5,756 bases of DNA. It comes from Alphaproteobacteria bacterium. GTDB lineage: Bacteria > Pseudomonadota > Alphaproteobacteria > Rs-D84. Under the pieces are notes generated by a model, which had not been told where the DNA came from, made no database searches, and saw only the letters and a list, made by a program, of their open reading frames with translations. A program made the position numbers and the translations under genes. Below are positions 5,259 to 5,756 of this stretch, piece after piece. The stretch spans positions 1-5,756 of the forward strand of contig JAFOXU010000124.1 in NCBI GenBank assembly GCA_017425725.1, given 5' to 3'. Within the stretch, counting starts at the first letter, position 1. Each line of letters starts with the position of its first letter.

Positions 5259-5756
5259 ATGCATAAAATTTTATCTGCATTTTTAATCAGCATATTTTTT
5301 GCCCTGCCCGTTGCATCACACGCAAATGTATTGGAACACGATTCATCTGATCCATTATACATATTGAATCAAGAAGAACTTTTAAGCCAAACATATGTTA
5401 CATATTGGAACAACATGTTGCGTATCGGCCAAGGCATATCTTATGGTCTGAACGAACGTTTATCAATTGGCGCCAATGTACACTATCAACACCATTTTAA
5501 TGGCAACAAAGATGGTTTTTCCGCCATTGATTTGGGCGCAACATATCGCATGACACGTGCCAATGACACAGAATCGCACGTTATTTCCGATTTGTTATTT
5601 GGATTTAAATTCGGTGGCAGTTCGCACGCTCGTACACCATATTATGCAAATTCTACATATTATGCAGGTCTGCGTATTGGTCGTCAATGGGCTGGCATGA
5701 CATTGGCCGCCACAGTAAAATCCAGTTGGGTATTTGATGACGAACGTGGACTGTCA
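5259..5756 (+). CDS. Outer-membrane beta-barrel protein, N-terminal part (runs off right edge)
   Basis: 166 codons are visible with no stop. A Sec signal peptide is clear (Lys3, hydrophobic 4-18, likely cut after ASHA at residue 22). The mature protein starts with a short segment containing DSSD (28-31) and then goes straight into barrel-like strands: LLSQTYVTYW, LRIGQGISYGL, RLSIGANVHYQH, AIDLGATYRM, SDLLFGFKFGG, YYAGLRIG, MTLAATVKSSW. SYGLNERLSIG (61-71) parallels SYGLTDRFAI in the preceding gene, and DSSD sits at a similar distance upstream, so the two are probably paralogues. This one lacks the basic N-terminal region of its neighbour. The product is unassigned; a porin-like or general outer-membrane barrel role is likely from topology alone. 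It may be co-transcribed from the upstream gene across the palindrome, since no good promoter is visible in the 61-nt gap. Confidence 0.78.
   Translation, partial: MHKILSAFLISIFFALPVASHANVLEHDSSDPLYILNQEELLSQTYVTYWNNMLRIGQGISYGLNERLSIGANVHYQHHFNGNKDGFSAIDLGATYRMTRANDTESHVISDLLFGFKFGGSSHARTPYYANSTYYAGLRIGRQWAGMTLAATVKSSWVFDDERGLS

Noticed and set aside
1..5756. tRNA, rRNA, CRISPR array, insertion sequence or dif site
   Set aside because: No cloverleaf, repeat-spacer array, transposase, or dif-like 28-mer was seen in the intergenic gaps; XerD here looks chromosomal, not an integron or phage integrase.

Overview
The window looks like AT-rich chromosome from an alphaproteobacterium with an outer membrane. 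The evidence is an LptG-type lipopolysaccharide permease, two signal-peptide-bearing beta-barrel proteins, XerD, and a J-domain protein whose N-terminal pattern (C..., GC, RAPK, FC..H, YN..WN, EIE) matches, from memory, a family typical of Alphaproteobacteria. Codons favour A/T at third positions but keep CGT/CGC for Arg. UGA is a stop (greA and the 44-residue ORF both end in TGA). An uncultured, host-associated low-GC alphaproteobacterial lineage is a reasonable guess, but the species cannot be named from sequence alone.

Layout. Positions 1-1182 are on the minus strand: a Gre transcript-cleavage factor (712-1182) followed 28 nt later by the N-terminal third of mutL, which runs off the left edge. 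The 91-nt gap at 1183-1273 is a compact divergent promoter in which one palindromic TTGCAA can serve as the -35 for both directions, with a perfect TATAAT on each side (16- and 17-nt spacers). Positions 1274-3852 form a tight plus-strand cluster: lptG, a 44-codon single-span membrane protein absent from a length-filtered ORF list, xerD (4-nt ATGA overlap with the small ORF), and a J-domain protein (3 nt after xerD). After a short gap with an extended -10 promoter and a strong Shine-Dalgarno come two outer-membrane beta-barrel genes: a complete 429-residue protein (3908-5197) and the start of a second (5259 to the right edge). They are separated by 61 nt holding a perfect 29-nt palindrome and a GA-repeat Shine-Dalgarno.

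Functions. The left operon pairs transcription fidelity with mismatch repair. The central cluster joins envelope biogenesis (LPS transport), chromosome-dimer resolution and a putative co-chaperone, which is housekeeping content in an unusual arrangement. The right end is envelope-specific, and the two barrel proteins share motifs that suggest they are paralogues.

I see no mobile element, CRISPR array, RNA gene or defence system. The features most worth following are the shared -35 divergent promoter with a near-leaderless lptG transcript, the small membrane ORF coupled to xerD, the 29-nt palindrome, and the basic N-terminal extension of the first barrel protein. Nothing here is clearly a new biological system.
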